38,042 bases of DNA from Bacillus timonensis (lineage in GTDB: Bacteria > Bacillota > Bacilli > Bacillales > Bacillaceae_L), in contig NZ_SLUB01000044.1 of NCBI RefSeq assembly GCF_004799755.1, forward strand, positions 1-38,042, read 5' to 3'. This document shows, piece after piece, positions 21,410-29,858 of this stretch (its first letter is position 1; every line of letters begins with the position of its first letter). The notes under the pieces are model-generated. The model was not told the DNA's origin. It saw only the letters and a program-made list of their open reading frames with translations, and made no database searches. Position numbers and translations under genes: made by a program.

Positions 21410-22507
21410 TTTTTTTTGTTTTTTTATGAAATGACGAATGAGACTAATGATGAATAGCAACGGGATGTAAACGAATAGAAATAACATTCCATTATATTTA
21501 ATCATTTTTGAAATTAACTGTGTGTAATACATATCGATCAGGAAGCTATTGGTGAATAAATAAGCAGCTAGAAAAAAGAGTAGGGTGTAAGTCGGTTTTA
21601 TCTTTGGAATTGAAAGTTTGATGGCCCTTACAGCAGACCAAAGGTAAATGCAGATGACGGGTATAACAACTAAGAGCCATGTAAATATAAAAATAAATTC
21701 AAATCGCTCCAAAAATGGAAGTTGAATGATTTTAATCATGGTTAAAGTTGGCCATGTTAGGTGATGCAATTTACCTTGAGAAAAGAACATAAACGTAAGA
21801 ATGGTTATTACAACATATAGTAAGGTTGTCCAAAATAAAGCAATATGCCCCCATTTACTCGCTTTTTTCCCATTTTTAATAAAAGGAAAATAAACTAGTG
21901 CTGTTTCAAAACCTAAGAATAATGGAACAGATTCAGAAGCAGATATCAAATAGTCTTTTACCTTATATTGGAGGAGTGGGAAAAGGTATGATACTTCGGC
22001 ATAGCCTATTAAATATAAAAAGGTTAAGATTAAGAAACCAGGTATAATCACTCCCCAAAATGCAATTCCAGTTATGACTCGAAATCCCCCTGAGACGAGA
22101 TAGTAAACAAGGCAACAAAGAAGAATAGAATACTCCCAGCTAGCAATTCCATTGAATACCCAAATTTGGAGGGCATCAATATAGGAATACAAAACTCCTA
22201 ATCCAGCTATGGAAAAATAAACAGCTAAAACAATGTTTAATGCTCCCCCTACATACTTACCAAAAATATCTTTATGAAACGAAAGAATATCCCCGGCGGT
22301 GGATTGTTTTAGGATAAATAGCGTCATAAAAAACAATAGATGAAGACTTAAACCTAGAACAAGTATCGATATCCATGCATCATGACCGGCTCCGTTAATC
22401 ACATTTCCTTGATATTTTAGAACAGTTATTCCAGTTTGAGAGGCATGAATTAAAAAGAATAGGAAATAGGGTGAGACCAGTTTATTTTCGTTCATTTTAC
22501 TGTTCAT
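21404..22507 (-). CDS. Spore germination receptor subunit B (GerAB/GerKB family permease)
   Basis: 367 residues with ten predicted membrane helices, the length and hydropathy of GerAB-type APC-superfamily proteins that bind germinant. Family marks include the N-terminal YFLFFLIHASQTGITVLKY and SESVPLFLGFETALVYFPFI. It is the last gene of the operon, 20 bases after subunit C. The gene order A-C-B equals that of the gerK operon rather than gerA or gerB (A-B-C). Which germinant it detects cannot be told from sequence. Confidence 0.93.
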   Translation of the reverse strand: MNSKMNENKLVSPYFLFFLIHASQTGITVLKYQGNVINGAGHDAWISILVLGLSLHLLFFMTLFILKQSTAGDILSFHKDIFGKYVGGALNIVLAVYFSIAGLGVLYSYIDALQIWVFNGIASWEYSILLCCLVYYLVSGGFRVITGIAFWGVIIPGFLILTFLYLIGYAEVSYLFPLLQYKVKDYLISASESVPLFLGFETALVYFPFIKNGKKASKWGHIALFWTTLLYVVITILTFMFFSQGKLHHLTWPTLTMIKIIQLPFLERFEFIFIFTWLLVVIPVICIYLWSAVRAIKLSIPKIKPTYTLLFFLAAYLFTNSFLIDMYYTQLISKMIKYNGMLFLFVYIPLLFIISLIRHFIKKQKKA

Positions 22508-22527
22508 TTTTAACCATCCTAGTCTAG

Positions 22528-23619
22528 CTAGCCTTGAAGGCCTGAATGTATTATCTCTAAATGCACGTCAACATTGATGGGTAATGAAGGGTATTGCTCA
22601 TAAAAAGATTTTTCATCCCAGTTTTTATCCTGAGATCGAACGATATTTCCAATACCTAGCGGATCAACTTCTTTTTCTTTAAGTGTATCCAATAGGTTCT
22701 TTAAGTCATTTTTTACATTTTTTTCAATTAATTCTTTGATAACCTTAATATCATCTGGATTTTCTAAATCAAATCGTTCAGGACGATCAGTGATACTCCA
22801 AATGAGATTTAATTTAAGATTTAATTGCTGCTTATTTTTAATCCACTCCCACGACTTTTTACTTCTGAAACCCTGAATTATAATGTTTTCCTTCCGATTT
22901 TCATGATCGTAGTCTACTTCGTAATTTGCCTGTGTTCGAAAATCCTCTAGAATGGAGAAAATAAATGTTTCTCTTACATTTAAGTGAAGTTTAAGCTTAT
23001 CATCTTTGAAAATACCAACCTGATCTACCTGAACCTTATCTTCCTCATCAATCGTTAGCATAGGTACATACGGGTCCTCTCCTTCTCCGTAAAAGTGGTT
23101 TAAGAAGACATGAAGGTTCATGCGTGGGATCAGTTGTCCTGTCATATTTTGTTTGATCTGATCAGCTAATGTTAGGTCACTTTGTTTTTTTAGGGTCTTA
23201 AGAGTTTCTTCAGCACTATGTGTAGAAACGGCAATTTGAATATTGGTAGCTATTTGTGGTTGGACAAGAAGTCGATCTACCACATCACGAATGCCAGCTT
23301 TGGCAAAATCATTTCCAATCACGATAACCCTAATTTTGGCTAACTCAACCGGGGTACTCGTATGAGTCCCCATCTTAGGAGATAACAGAGCAATTGCGTC
23401 AGATTTCTCCTGTAAATAATGAATTTTAGTGCTACTCTTACTATGGGTGTATTCAGGAAACAAGGCAGATCCAATTATTTCATCGTTATCACCTAAATCA
23501 AACCCAAATACATGGACAATGCTCAATTTATCGACAATTTTCGTTCTTGAACAACCTACTAGACCAGCTAAACAAACAAAAACTAAGACAAATATGAAAA
23601 TTTTTCTCCATTTACCCAT
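22528..23619 (-). CDS. Spore germination receptor lipoprotein subunit C (GerAC family)
   Basis: 363 residues. A lipoprotein signal peptide ends at Cys23 (GLVGC), and the body is the three-domain GerAC fold, with KLSIVHVFGFDLGD near the start and a C-terminal segment containing DPLGIGNIVRSQDKNWDE typical of the family. Anchored outside the inner spore membrane, it completes the receptor with the A and B subunits. It starts 25 bases after subunit A. Confidence 0.93.
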   Translation of the reverse strand: MGKWRKIFIFVLVFVCLAGLVGCSRTKIVDKLSIVHVFGFDLGDNDEIIGSALFPEYTHSKSSTKIHYLQEKSDAIALLSPKMGTHTSTPVELAKIRVIVIGNDFAKAGIRDVVDRLLVQPQIATNIQIAVSTHSAEETLKTLKKQSDLTLADQIKQNMTGQLIPRMNLHVFLNHFYGEGEDPYVPMLTIDEEDKVQVDQVGIFKDDKLKLHLNVRETFIFSILEDFRTQANYEVDYDHENRKENIIIQGFRSKKSWEWIKNKQQLNLKLNLIWSITDRPERFDLENPDDIKVIKELIEKNVKNDLKNLLDTLKEKEVDPLGIGNIVRSQDKNWDEKSFYEQYPSLPINVDVHLEIIHSGLQG

Positions 23620-23644
23620 TTTATCTCTGCTTCCTTATAAAAAT

Positions 23645-25192
23645 TTATTCTGAATTCAATCCATCATTAGGATCTTGGTCATTAGCGGGAGCAAAACGTT
23701 CCTTGCTCAAAGGTCTAAAGTACTTCGGACGTGAATTTTGTTTTGTAAAATCAGGTCTTATAAAGGAGCCAAGTGCCCACCCTTTTCGATAAGGATAAAG
23801 TGGAACCATATATGGAACCCCAAACGATTTTAGTCGAGTTAAATGACCGATTAGAAAAAGAATTCCCACATAGATACCTAAGCCTCCCCAAATGGCAGCA
23901 CATATAATAAACGGATATCGCAACATTCTCACGGCAGAAGACATTTTATAAATGGGGGTTGTAAAGGACGCTAAGGCTGAAAGAGCCACAATAATTAATA
24001 AAATATTACTGGTTAATGCTGCTTCAACAGTAGCCTGGCCAATTACAATGCCTCCAACAATCCCTAGTGTTTGTCCAATTTTAGTGGGGAGTCGTGCCCC
24101 AGCTTCCCTAAGAAGATCAATAGTTACTTCTAAAAATAAAACTTCAATAACGGGAGGGAACGGAACATTGGCTCTTGAATTGATAATAGGGCCTAGTAGA
24201 TCCTTAGGAATAACCTCAAAATGGTATGTTAAGATTGCTACATAAAAGGAGGTCGCAAAGATAGAAAAGATCATTCCAAAGATCCGTATTAATTTAAAAA
24301 AGGATGCAATCAAGGTTGGAAGATAAAAATCTTCTGGATTTGAAAAGAAATCCATTAGATTTACAGGACCAATCACAGCGTAGGAGGACTTATCACTAAT
24401 CAGGACAACCTGCCCTACTAAAAGTGCTCCAACGGTTCGATCTACTCTCTCAGTAGAAATAAATAAAGGAAATGGAGAGGTCGAATTATCAGATATCATT
24501 TGTTCCAACTGAGTATTATCAAATACCGTATCAACGTCAAGATCAAGTATCCTTTGTTTCGCAGTGTTTACATACTCTGGATTCGTAACGCCATCTAGGT
24601 ATGCAATCACAACCTTTATTCTGGATCTTGTTCCAATAACCATTTCTTCAAATATAAGATCTGGCGAATCAAGATGTTCTCTCAGCATATGAAGATTTGT
24701 TCTAATATCTTCAATGAACCCAACTTTCGGTCCAATTACGCTAAATTCATTTTGTGTATCATTTGTTTCACGTTGTCCTAATCTCGCATTACCGATGCCA
24801 ACTAGAATGAATTCATCCATTTGATTTTTAAAGGATAGGGCAACCGCTCCTTGATGAAAAGCTATTTCGATTTCCTTAGGGTCTTTTGAGAAGGTCACTT
24901 CCTCTATTGGGATACTATTTTTCAAATCAGAGAGAGTTTTTAAGTCTACAGCCTTCTCCTTTAAAAATGGTAATATGGATTGTTGCAGAATACTGCTATC
25001 AACCAATGTTTTAAAAAAACGTAAGACAATCTGATCGTTATTCTCAAAAGGTGTGATTGTTGAAAAGTCACTCGATTTTTTTGCCTTCTCCAAAACTTCT
25101 GCTATCGTTCTCTCAACAGTTTCATAACTTTTCTCGGACTGTTTACTTTCTTTCTTTTTACGAAACATACCTCCACCCAACCCTATACGCAT
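23645..25192 (-). CDS. Spore germination receptor subunit A (GerAA/GerKA family)
   Basis: 515 residues: a cytoplasmic N-terminal domain (to about 290) and a C-terminal membrane domain with four or five helices. Hallmarks are YLDGVTNPEYV, SPFPLFISTERVDRT, RANVPFPPVIEVLFLEVTIDLLREAGARLP and GGIVIGQATVEA. Subunit A forms the membrane channel-like part of nutrient receptors in the spore inner membrane. The start is uncertain: ATG at 25192 has a weak ribosome binding site, while ATG at 25168 has GGTGGAGG almost touching it. A sigma-G-like promoter lies 21 bases upstream of the first. Confidence 0.93.
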   Translation of the reverse strand: MRIGLGGGMFRKKKESKQSEKSYETVERTIAEVLEKAKKSSDFSTITPFENNDQIVLRFFKTLVDSSILQQSILPFLKEKAVDLKTLSDLKNSIPIEEVTFSKDPKEIEIAFHQGAVALSFKNQMDEFILVGIGNARLGQRETNDTQNEFSVIGPKVGFIEDIRTNLHMLREHLDSPDLIFEEMVIGTRSRIKVVIAYLDGVTNPEYVNTAKQRILDLDVDTVFDNTQLEQMISDNSTSPFPLFISTERVDRTVGALLVGQVVLISDKSSYAVIGPVNLMDFFSNPEDFYLPTLIASFFKLIRIFGMIFSIFATSFYVAILTYHFEVIPKDLLGPIINSRANVPFPPVIEVLFLEVTIDLLREAGARLPTKIGQTLGIVGGIVIGQATVEAALTSNILLIIVALSALASFTTPIYKMSSAVRMLRYPFIICAAIWGGLGIYVGILFLIGHLTRLKSFGVPYMVPLYPYRKGWALGSFIRPDFTKQNSRPKYFRPLSKERFAPANDQDPNDGLNSE

Positions 25193-25212
25193 AGTTCCAG
25201 ATTCTTTCTAAA

Positions 25213-25243
25213 TAGTATTTAACAACAAAGAAGGGAATATTCA
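25213..25243 (-). promoter_or_regulatory. Sigma-G-like promoter of the germination operon
   Basis: On the minus strand TGAATA (25238-25243) and AATACTA (25213-25219) are 18 bases apart, close to the forespore sigma-G consensus (gnATR, then CATnnTA). Forespore expression is known for ger receptor operons, so motif, spacing, position and gene agree. Confidence 0.7.
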
Positions 25244-25488
25244 CCAATTAAATCTTGTCTGTTGGTAAGAGTGTTCGACCCAGATGCAGCAATTTGCATC
25301 TTGGTGATGTGAATGTTAATACTTTCTAGGGTTGTAGGAATTCCAAATTTGAAGTTTGTGCTTTATACTTGGTTAGTATGTTGTAAAATAGGATAGAAAT
25401 GAACTAAGCCTATATTTTTAATAACAAAATGACATGTAAAAACCGACACTTCTATATAGATAGGTAGATTTTAGAGGAGGAACAGCAA

Positions 25489-26883
25489 TTGGCAGTAACA
25501 AAACCAGAAACGATGATTGTTGAAATTAAAAGTTTAGATGAAAAGGGTTCGGGTCGAGCAACGGCATGGCGAGAAAATGAGCACGGCAATAAAAAGAAGC
25601 TAAAGCTCACAATCCCACAAACTTTAATTGGCGAGCAAGTACGTGTGACCGTTGACCAGCCAGATCGCAAGCGCTGGAGAACACCGGCTGAGGAAATCCT
25701 CACATCAAATGAACAAAGACTTGCACCACCTTGTCCTCATTTTGAAAAATGTGGTGGCTGTGTGTGGCAGCACTGGGATTACCAAGGTCAGCTCCAGTAC
25801 AAGACAGATTATGTAAAGCGACAAGTGGAATCACAAGGTTTCAATCCTGATCTTGTCAAAGACACCATTGGAATGGACGAGCCTTGGCATTACCGCAATA
25901 AAATGGAATTTACCTTCTCACCTGAAGGGGCGCTTGGCTTACATGAACAAGGAAATTTCCGAAAGATTATTTCACTTGAAACCTGTTTAATTGCAGGCGA
26001 AAAAATGGTAGAAGGTGCAATGGAAGTTGCGGAGTGGGCAAAGGATCATCAGCTCTCAGGGTATAACAAAGATCAGCATGAAGGACTTCTTCGCCATCTT
26101 ATGGTGAGACAATCCTTTGCTACTGGTGAAATCATGTTAGCCCTTTTTGTAACCGAAGCACCAGAGGGACATCTTCAAGGAGCTGCGGATGATCTAGTAG
26201 AACGCATTGAAAATAAATTTCCAGAGGTAAAAAGCTTATTATGGCTTGAAAACACAGACTGGGCTGACCGTACCCAATCTGAAAAAACACATGTATTAGC
26301 GGGTCGTGATTTTATTTATGATGAAATGGATGGGTATCGATTCCGTGTCTGGTTTGATACATTCTTCCAAACAAACCCAACCCAAGCCCAAAAATTGGTC
26401 GACCTTGCGATTGAAATGGGTGAGCCAAAGAAAACAGAAAAAATGATTGATCTATTCTGTGGAGTTGGAACATTCTCTCTCCCGTTCGCAAGTCGAGTTG
26501 AAAAGCTTGCAGGAATTGAAATTGTGGAAAGTTCAATAGAATCTGCAAAGCGGAATGCAAGTGACAATGGCTTATCAAACACATATTTCTTAGCAAAAGA
26601 CGCAAGAAAAGGAATCGATGATGTGCTTGAAAGCTTCGGAAGACCTGAACTCCTCTTGCTTGATCCACCACGTTCAGGTGCTGGTGGGAAAGTAATGAGA
26701 AGAATCGGACGTTCACAGCCAGAAAGAATCGTCTATGTTTCATGTAACCCAGAAACGTTCGCAACGGATATTAAAGAACTCGAACCATTTGGATATACAC
26801 TAAAAGTTGTGCAGCCAGTGGACCTATTCCCACATACAGTTCACGTAGAAGCGGTGGCATTGCTTGTAAGAGAAGAAAATTAA
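25489..26883 (+). CDS. rlmD: 23S rRNA (uracil-C5)-methyltransferase, RlmD/RlmCD type
   Basis: 464 residues. An N-terminal TRAM domain (about 5-65) precedes four cysteines C82, C88, C91 and C166 that bind a [4Fe-4S] cluster (CPHFEKCGGC). The SAM-binding motif is DLFCGVGTFS (321-330), the second motif LLDPPRSGAGG (390-400), and the nucleophile is C419 in YVSCNPETF. These are complete for a TrmA/RumA-family enzyme that makes m5U in 23S rRNA. In Bacillus one enzyme (YefA, RlmCD) methylates two sites and a paralogue (YfjO) exists, so the exact target is uncertain. Translation starts at TTG (25489) behind GGAGGAA. The 296 bases before it hold the divergent ger promoter and a small AGATGCA/TGCATCT hairpin. 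Confidence 0.93.
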   Translation: MAVTKPETMIVEIKSLDEKGSGRATAWRENEHGNKKKLKLTIPQTLIGEQVRVTVDQPDRKRWRTPAEEILTSNEQRLAPPCPHFEKCGGCVWQHWDYQGQLQYKTDYVKRQVESQGFNPDLVKDTIGMDEPWHYRNKMEFTFSPEGALGLHEQGNFRKIISLETCLIAGEKMVEGAMEVAEWAKDHQLSGYNKDQHEGLLRHLMVRQSFATGEIMLALFVTEAPEGHLQGAADDLVERIENKFPEVKSLLWLENTDWADRTQSEKTHVLAGRDFIYDEMDGYRFRVWFDTFFQTNPTQAQKLVDLAIEMGEPKKTEKMIDLFCGVGTFSLPFASRVEKLAGIEIVESSIESAKRNASDNGLSNTYFLAKDARKGIDDVLESFGRPELLLLDPPRSGAGGKVMRRIGRSQPERIVYVSCNPETFATDIKELEPFGYTLKVVQPVDLFPHTVHVEAVALLVREEN

Positions 26884-26884
26884 G

Positions 26885-26938
26885 TGCATTCTCCCAGTAG
26901 GTTAAAAATATTACTTACTGGGGGAGGCATTTTTTTTT
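26885..26938 (+). terminator. Terminator of the rRNA methyltransferase gene
   Basis: CTCCCAGTA (26891-26899) pairs with TACTGGGGG (26916-26924, one G-U), extended by TGC/GCA, and is followed by nine T residues (26930-26938). It begins directly after the stop codon. Confidence 0.88.
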
Positions 26939-27044
26939 ACAATAAAATGATGAAGGACACTTCTCTCCTGCACTTCCGCTAATAAATTTTTCAAAAGTAA
27001 TAAATACTACGATTATTACTAAGAATCACCGACTGGAGGTCACT

Positions 27045-28013
27045 ATGTCGAAAAAACAAAGTTTATTAAAAAATGGAAACAAGTCATCTTTGATTGCGAC
27101 AATTGTGAACACGATTATTGCGATTATTAAAGGGGTTGCATTTTTCTTCACGGGGAATGTTGCGATGTTTGCCGAAACGATGCACTCGTTAGGGGATGCA
27201 GCCAATCAATTTTTCGTGTTTATAGGAAGCGCATTAAGTAAAAAAATGCCGACTGAAAACTATCCGAATGGTTTTGGTCGTCTTGTCAATCTGGTTTTAC
27301 TGGGCGCTGTTCTTATTGTTGGCATTATGAGTTATGAAACAATCAAAGAAGGATTTCTTCATATTCAACACCCAACTGAATCAAAAGGTATTGCCATTAA
27401 TCTTTCTGTATTAGGGTTGGCCGCTATCTTAGAGTCATACGTTCTTTTTAAGGCAATGAAGGAAGTACTACATGAAGCTCATGTGGAGGCAAGCGGATTT
27501 GCAGCTGTAGGCAAAAGCTTTAGTCATTTAGGAAAAGCGACGCCCGCAACAAAGCTTGTATTCATGGAGGATTTAGTAGCAACTCTTGGCGGACTTATAG
27601 CGATCATTGGGATTTTACTCTCTTATTATGGAGGATTTCATGCTGCGGAAGGGATTGCTTCTATTATTATTGGTATCATGATGTTTTATGTTGTGGGTAA
27701 GGTATTCCTAGACAATGCAAAAGGGGTGCTGGGTGAAGCAGACGAAGACCTTGAAAACAAAATTGCTGAGTTTATTTTTACAAATCCTGAAATTAAAGAT
27801 ATCAAAACCTTATTTGCAATGAAAGAAGGGGAGGATTTCCATATCGAGATGAAATTAGAAATTGAACCGAATTTAACGGTAAAAGAAGCATTTCAAATAA
27901 AAGACCGCATTGAAAAGGAAATCCAATCAATTAAAGGCGTGACCGACGTTATCATCGAATTCGTGGAAGACGACGGAGTAAAGACATGGTCACAAGGTCT
28001 GGTTTCAAACTAA
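27045..28013 (+). CDS. Cation diffusion facilitator transporter
   Basis: 322 residues, six membrane helices followed by a cytoplasmic ferredoxin-like domain of about 90 residues. Metal-site positions are visible in helix 2 (ETMHSLGDAANQ, H and D) and helix 5 (EDLVATLGG), and helix-loop sequence NYPNGFGRLVNLV is typical of the ZNT9-like branch. It should exchange a divalent metal such as Zn, Mn or Fe for protons and export it from the cytosol; specificity is not readable with confidence. GGAGG precedes the ATG. It is a single gene with a terminator shared with the convergent opuD-like gene. Confidence 0.9.
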   Translation: MSKKQSLLKNGNKSSLIATIVNTIIAIIKGVAFFFTGNVAMFAETMHSLGDAANQFFVFIGSALSKKMPTENYPNGFGRLVNLVLLGAVLIVGIMSYETIKEGFLHIQHPTESKGIAINLSVLGLAAILESYVLFKAMKEVLHEAHVEASGFAAVGKSFSHLGKATPATKLVFMEDLVATLGGLIAIIGILLSYYGGFHAAEGIASIIIGIMMFYVVGKVFLDNAKGVLGEADEDLENKIAEFIFTNPEIKDIKTLFAMKEGEDFHIEMKLEIEPNLTVKEAFQIKDRIEKEIQSIKGVTDVIIEFVEDDGVKTWSQGLVSN

Positions 28014-28045
28014 AAACCGGAATCGATAGAGATTCCGGTTTTTTT
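28012..28045. terminator. Bidirectional terminator between the CDF and BCCT genes
   Basis: AAAAACCGGAATC (28012-28024) pairs with GATTCCGGTTTTT (28031-28043) and is followed by more T residues. The minus strand has an equivalent U-run. Confidence 0.9.
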
Positions 28046-29584
28046 CTAATGCTCCTGTGGAGTAGTTGTCTTTTTCTTATGTTTTGGTTTCAAATACAAA
28101 CCAAGTTCCTTTTTGTCTTTTGTTAACGAGCGGTACAGTGAAATCATCATCAGTACCATAATAATAGAGAATGGAAAAGCTGCTGCTATAAGAGCATTTT
28201 GTAAGGCTTGTAAACCACCGCTGTATAATAAAATTAAAGCCACGGTTGATTGTAAAATGCCCCATGTTAGTTTTACATTGTTAGGTGGTGTCAGTGATCC
28301 GTATGTAGTTTGCATTCCTAGAACAAAAGTTGCAGAGTCAGCAGACGTAATAAAGAATGTCGCTACAAGGATAATGGCAACCACCGATAAAATAACGGAT
28401 AGTGAAGATTGATTAAAGATGGCAAAGAGAACCTCTTCTGTAGCAAAATGTGAAAGGTCAACAATACCTTCCTTTTGAACTTCGATTGCGGAAGTCCCAA
28501 ATACGGCAAACCATAAAAAGCTTACTAGAGCAGGGAGCAATAAAACCCCTATAATAAATTGGCGAATTGTTCTTCCTCTAGAGACACGTGCAATAAAAAT
28601 ACCTACAAATGGAGACCATGAGATCCACCAAGCCCAGTAGAAGATCGTCCATCCGTTAATCCAAGAACGATGTTCCTCATTTAAAGGAGCAATTCGGAAG
28701 CTCATTTGTACAATATTTTGTATATAACCACCAATCGAATCTGTGAACATGTCAAGAATTAGAACTGTTGGACCTGCTACAAACATTAAAATGAGCAGGG
28801 CAGTTGCTAAAATCATGTTTGTATTACTCAAATATTTTATACCTTTACTTAATCCTAACCATGCAGACATCATAAATAAGACGGTAACAATCGCAATAAT
28901 GATAAATTGAACGAAGAAATTATTAGGTATTCCCAGTAGAAAAGAAAGACCTCCATTGATCTGGGCAGCTCCAAATCCTAATGTTGTTGCAACACCAACA
29001 ACCGTTGCAAACACGGCTAACACATCAACCAGTATACCTAGTTTTCCTTCCATTGCCTTTTTTCCTAAAACAGGCTTTAGCGTTGCTGAAATGAGACCAG
29101 GTTCGCCTTTTCGGAAATTAAAATAGGCTAAGGCAAGAGCCACAAGGGCGTATACTCCCCATGCATGAATTCCCCAATGGAAAAATGTATAGCGCATCGC
29201 TTCTTTTTGAGCAGCATTTGTAGCACCTTCTGCTAATGGAGGAGTCATATAATGGGAAAGTGGTTCTGCAGCGCCCCAAAAGACAAGTCCAATTCCCATC
29301 CCAGCACTAAACAACATCGCAAACCAAGAGACGTTTGAATACTCGGGTTTTTCATCAGGTTTTCCGAGCCGAATCGCACCAACAGGGCTAAATATAAGAA
29401 AAGTACAGAAAATCACTATAATCGTCACTAAAATAAGGTAATACCACCCAAAGGCGGAAGTGATAAATTCTTGAATATTACCTGTTACTTCTTCGAAACT
29501 TTTTGGTGCAGCAACACCAAAGATGACAGCTGCAAGTGTAATGGCAACTGAAATCCAAAAAACATTAGATATTTTTTTCATCAT
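28046..29584 (-). CDS. opuD: BCCT-family glycine betaine transporter, OpuD-like
   Basis: 512 residues, identical in length to Bacillus subtilis OpuD, with twelve membrane segments. The BCCT signature is visible: [14 protein letters not shown] in helix 3 (glycine-rich unwound stretch) and the aromatic box [22 protein letters not shown] in helix 8, which binds the trimethylammonium group. A charged C-terminal tail ([14 protein letters not shown]) may take part in osmosensing, as in related carriers. It imports glycine betaine or similar solutes with Na+ during osmotic stress. AAAGGA lies before the ATG. Family is certain; the exact substrate among betaine-type compounds is inferred. Confidence 0.92.
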   Translation of the reverse strand: MMKKISNVFWISVAITLAAVIFGVAAPKSFEEVTGNIQEFITSAFGWYYLILVTIIVIFCTFLIFSPVGAIRLGKPDEKPEYSNVSWFAMLFSAGMGIGLVFWGAAEPLSHYMTPPLAEGATNAAQKEAMRYTFFHWGIHAWGVYALVALALAYFNFRKGEPGLISATLKPVLGKKAMEGKLGILVDVLAVFATVVGVATTLGFGAAQINGGLSFLLGIPNNFFVQFIIIAIVTVLFMMSAWLGLSKGIKYLSNTNMILATALLILMFVAGPTVLILDMFTDSIGGYIQNIVQMSFRIAPLNEEHRSWINGWTIFYWAWWISWSPFVGIFIARVSRGRTIRQFIIGVLLLPALVSFLWFAVFGTSAIEVQKEGIVDLSHFATEEVLFAIFNQSSLSVILSVVAIILVATFFITSADSATFVLGMQTTYGSLTPPNNVKLTWGILQSTVALILLYSGGLQALQNALIAAAFPFSIIMVLMMISLYRSLTKDKKELGLYLKPKHKKKTTTPQEH

Positions 29585-29858
29585 AAAATCCTTTCTTTAT
29601 TGTGCTTATGTATTCACTATCTTTCCCACTCTCAAAAAAAATTAGCTCTTTTTAGGGAAACTAAGTTTATATTTTTTCGCCAACGATACGAAAGGTTTGA
29701 AATTATTGGATAAAAAGGAAGAAAAGCCATATTTTATGGAGGCGATACCAATTTTTGAGAGAAAATATAGGAATTATCAGTCGAAATTATGATATTATTA
29801 TGATAATCACAGTGAAAAATGTCGTTTTACATATTTAAGATGAACGTAAGGAGACCTT

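Noticed and set aside
26950-26958. Single ATGAAGGAC like the start of a 52-bp unit
   Set aside because: There is no matching end and no second unit, so it is too short to call a repeat.
29585-29858. Cyclic-di-GMP riboswitch before the GGDEF-EAL gene
   Set aside because: The conserved core of either c-di-GMP riboswitch class is not visible.
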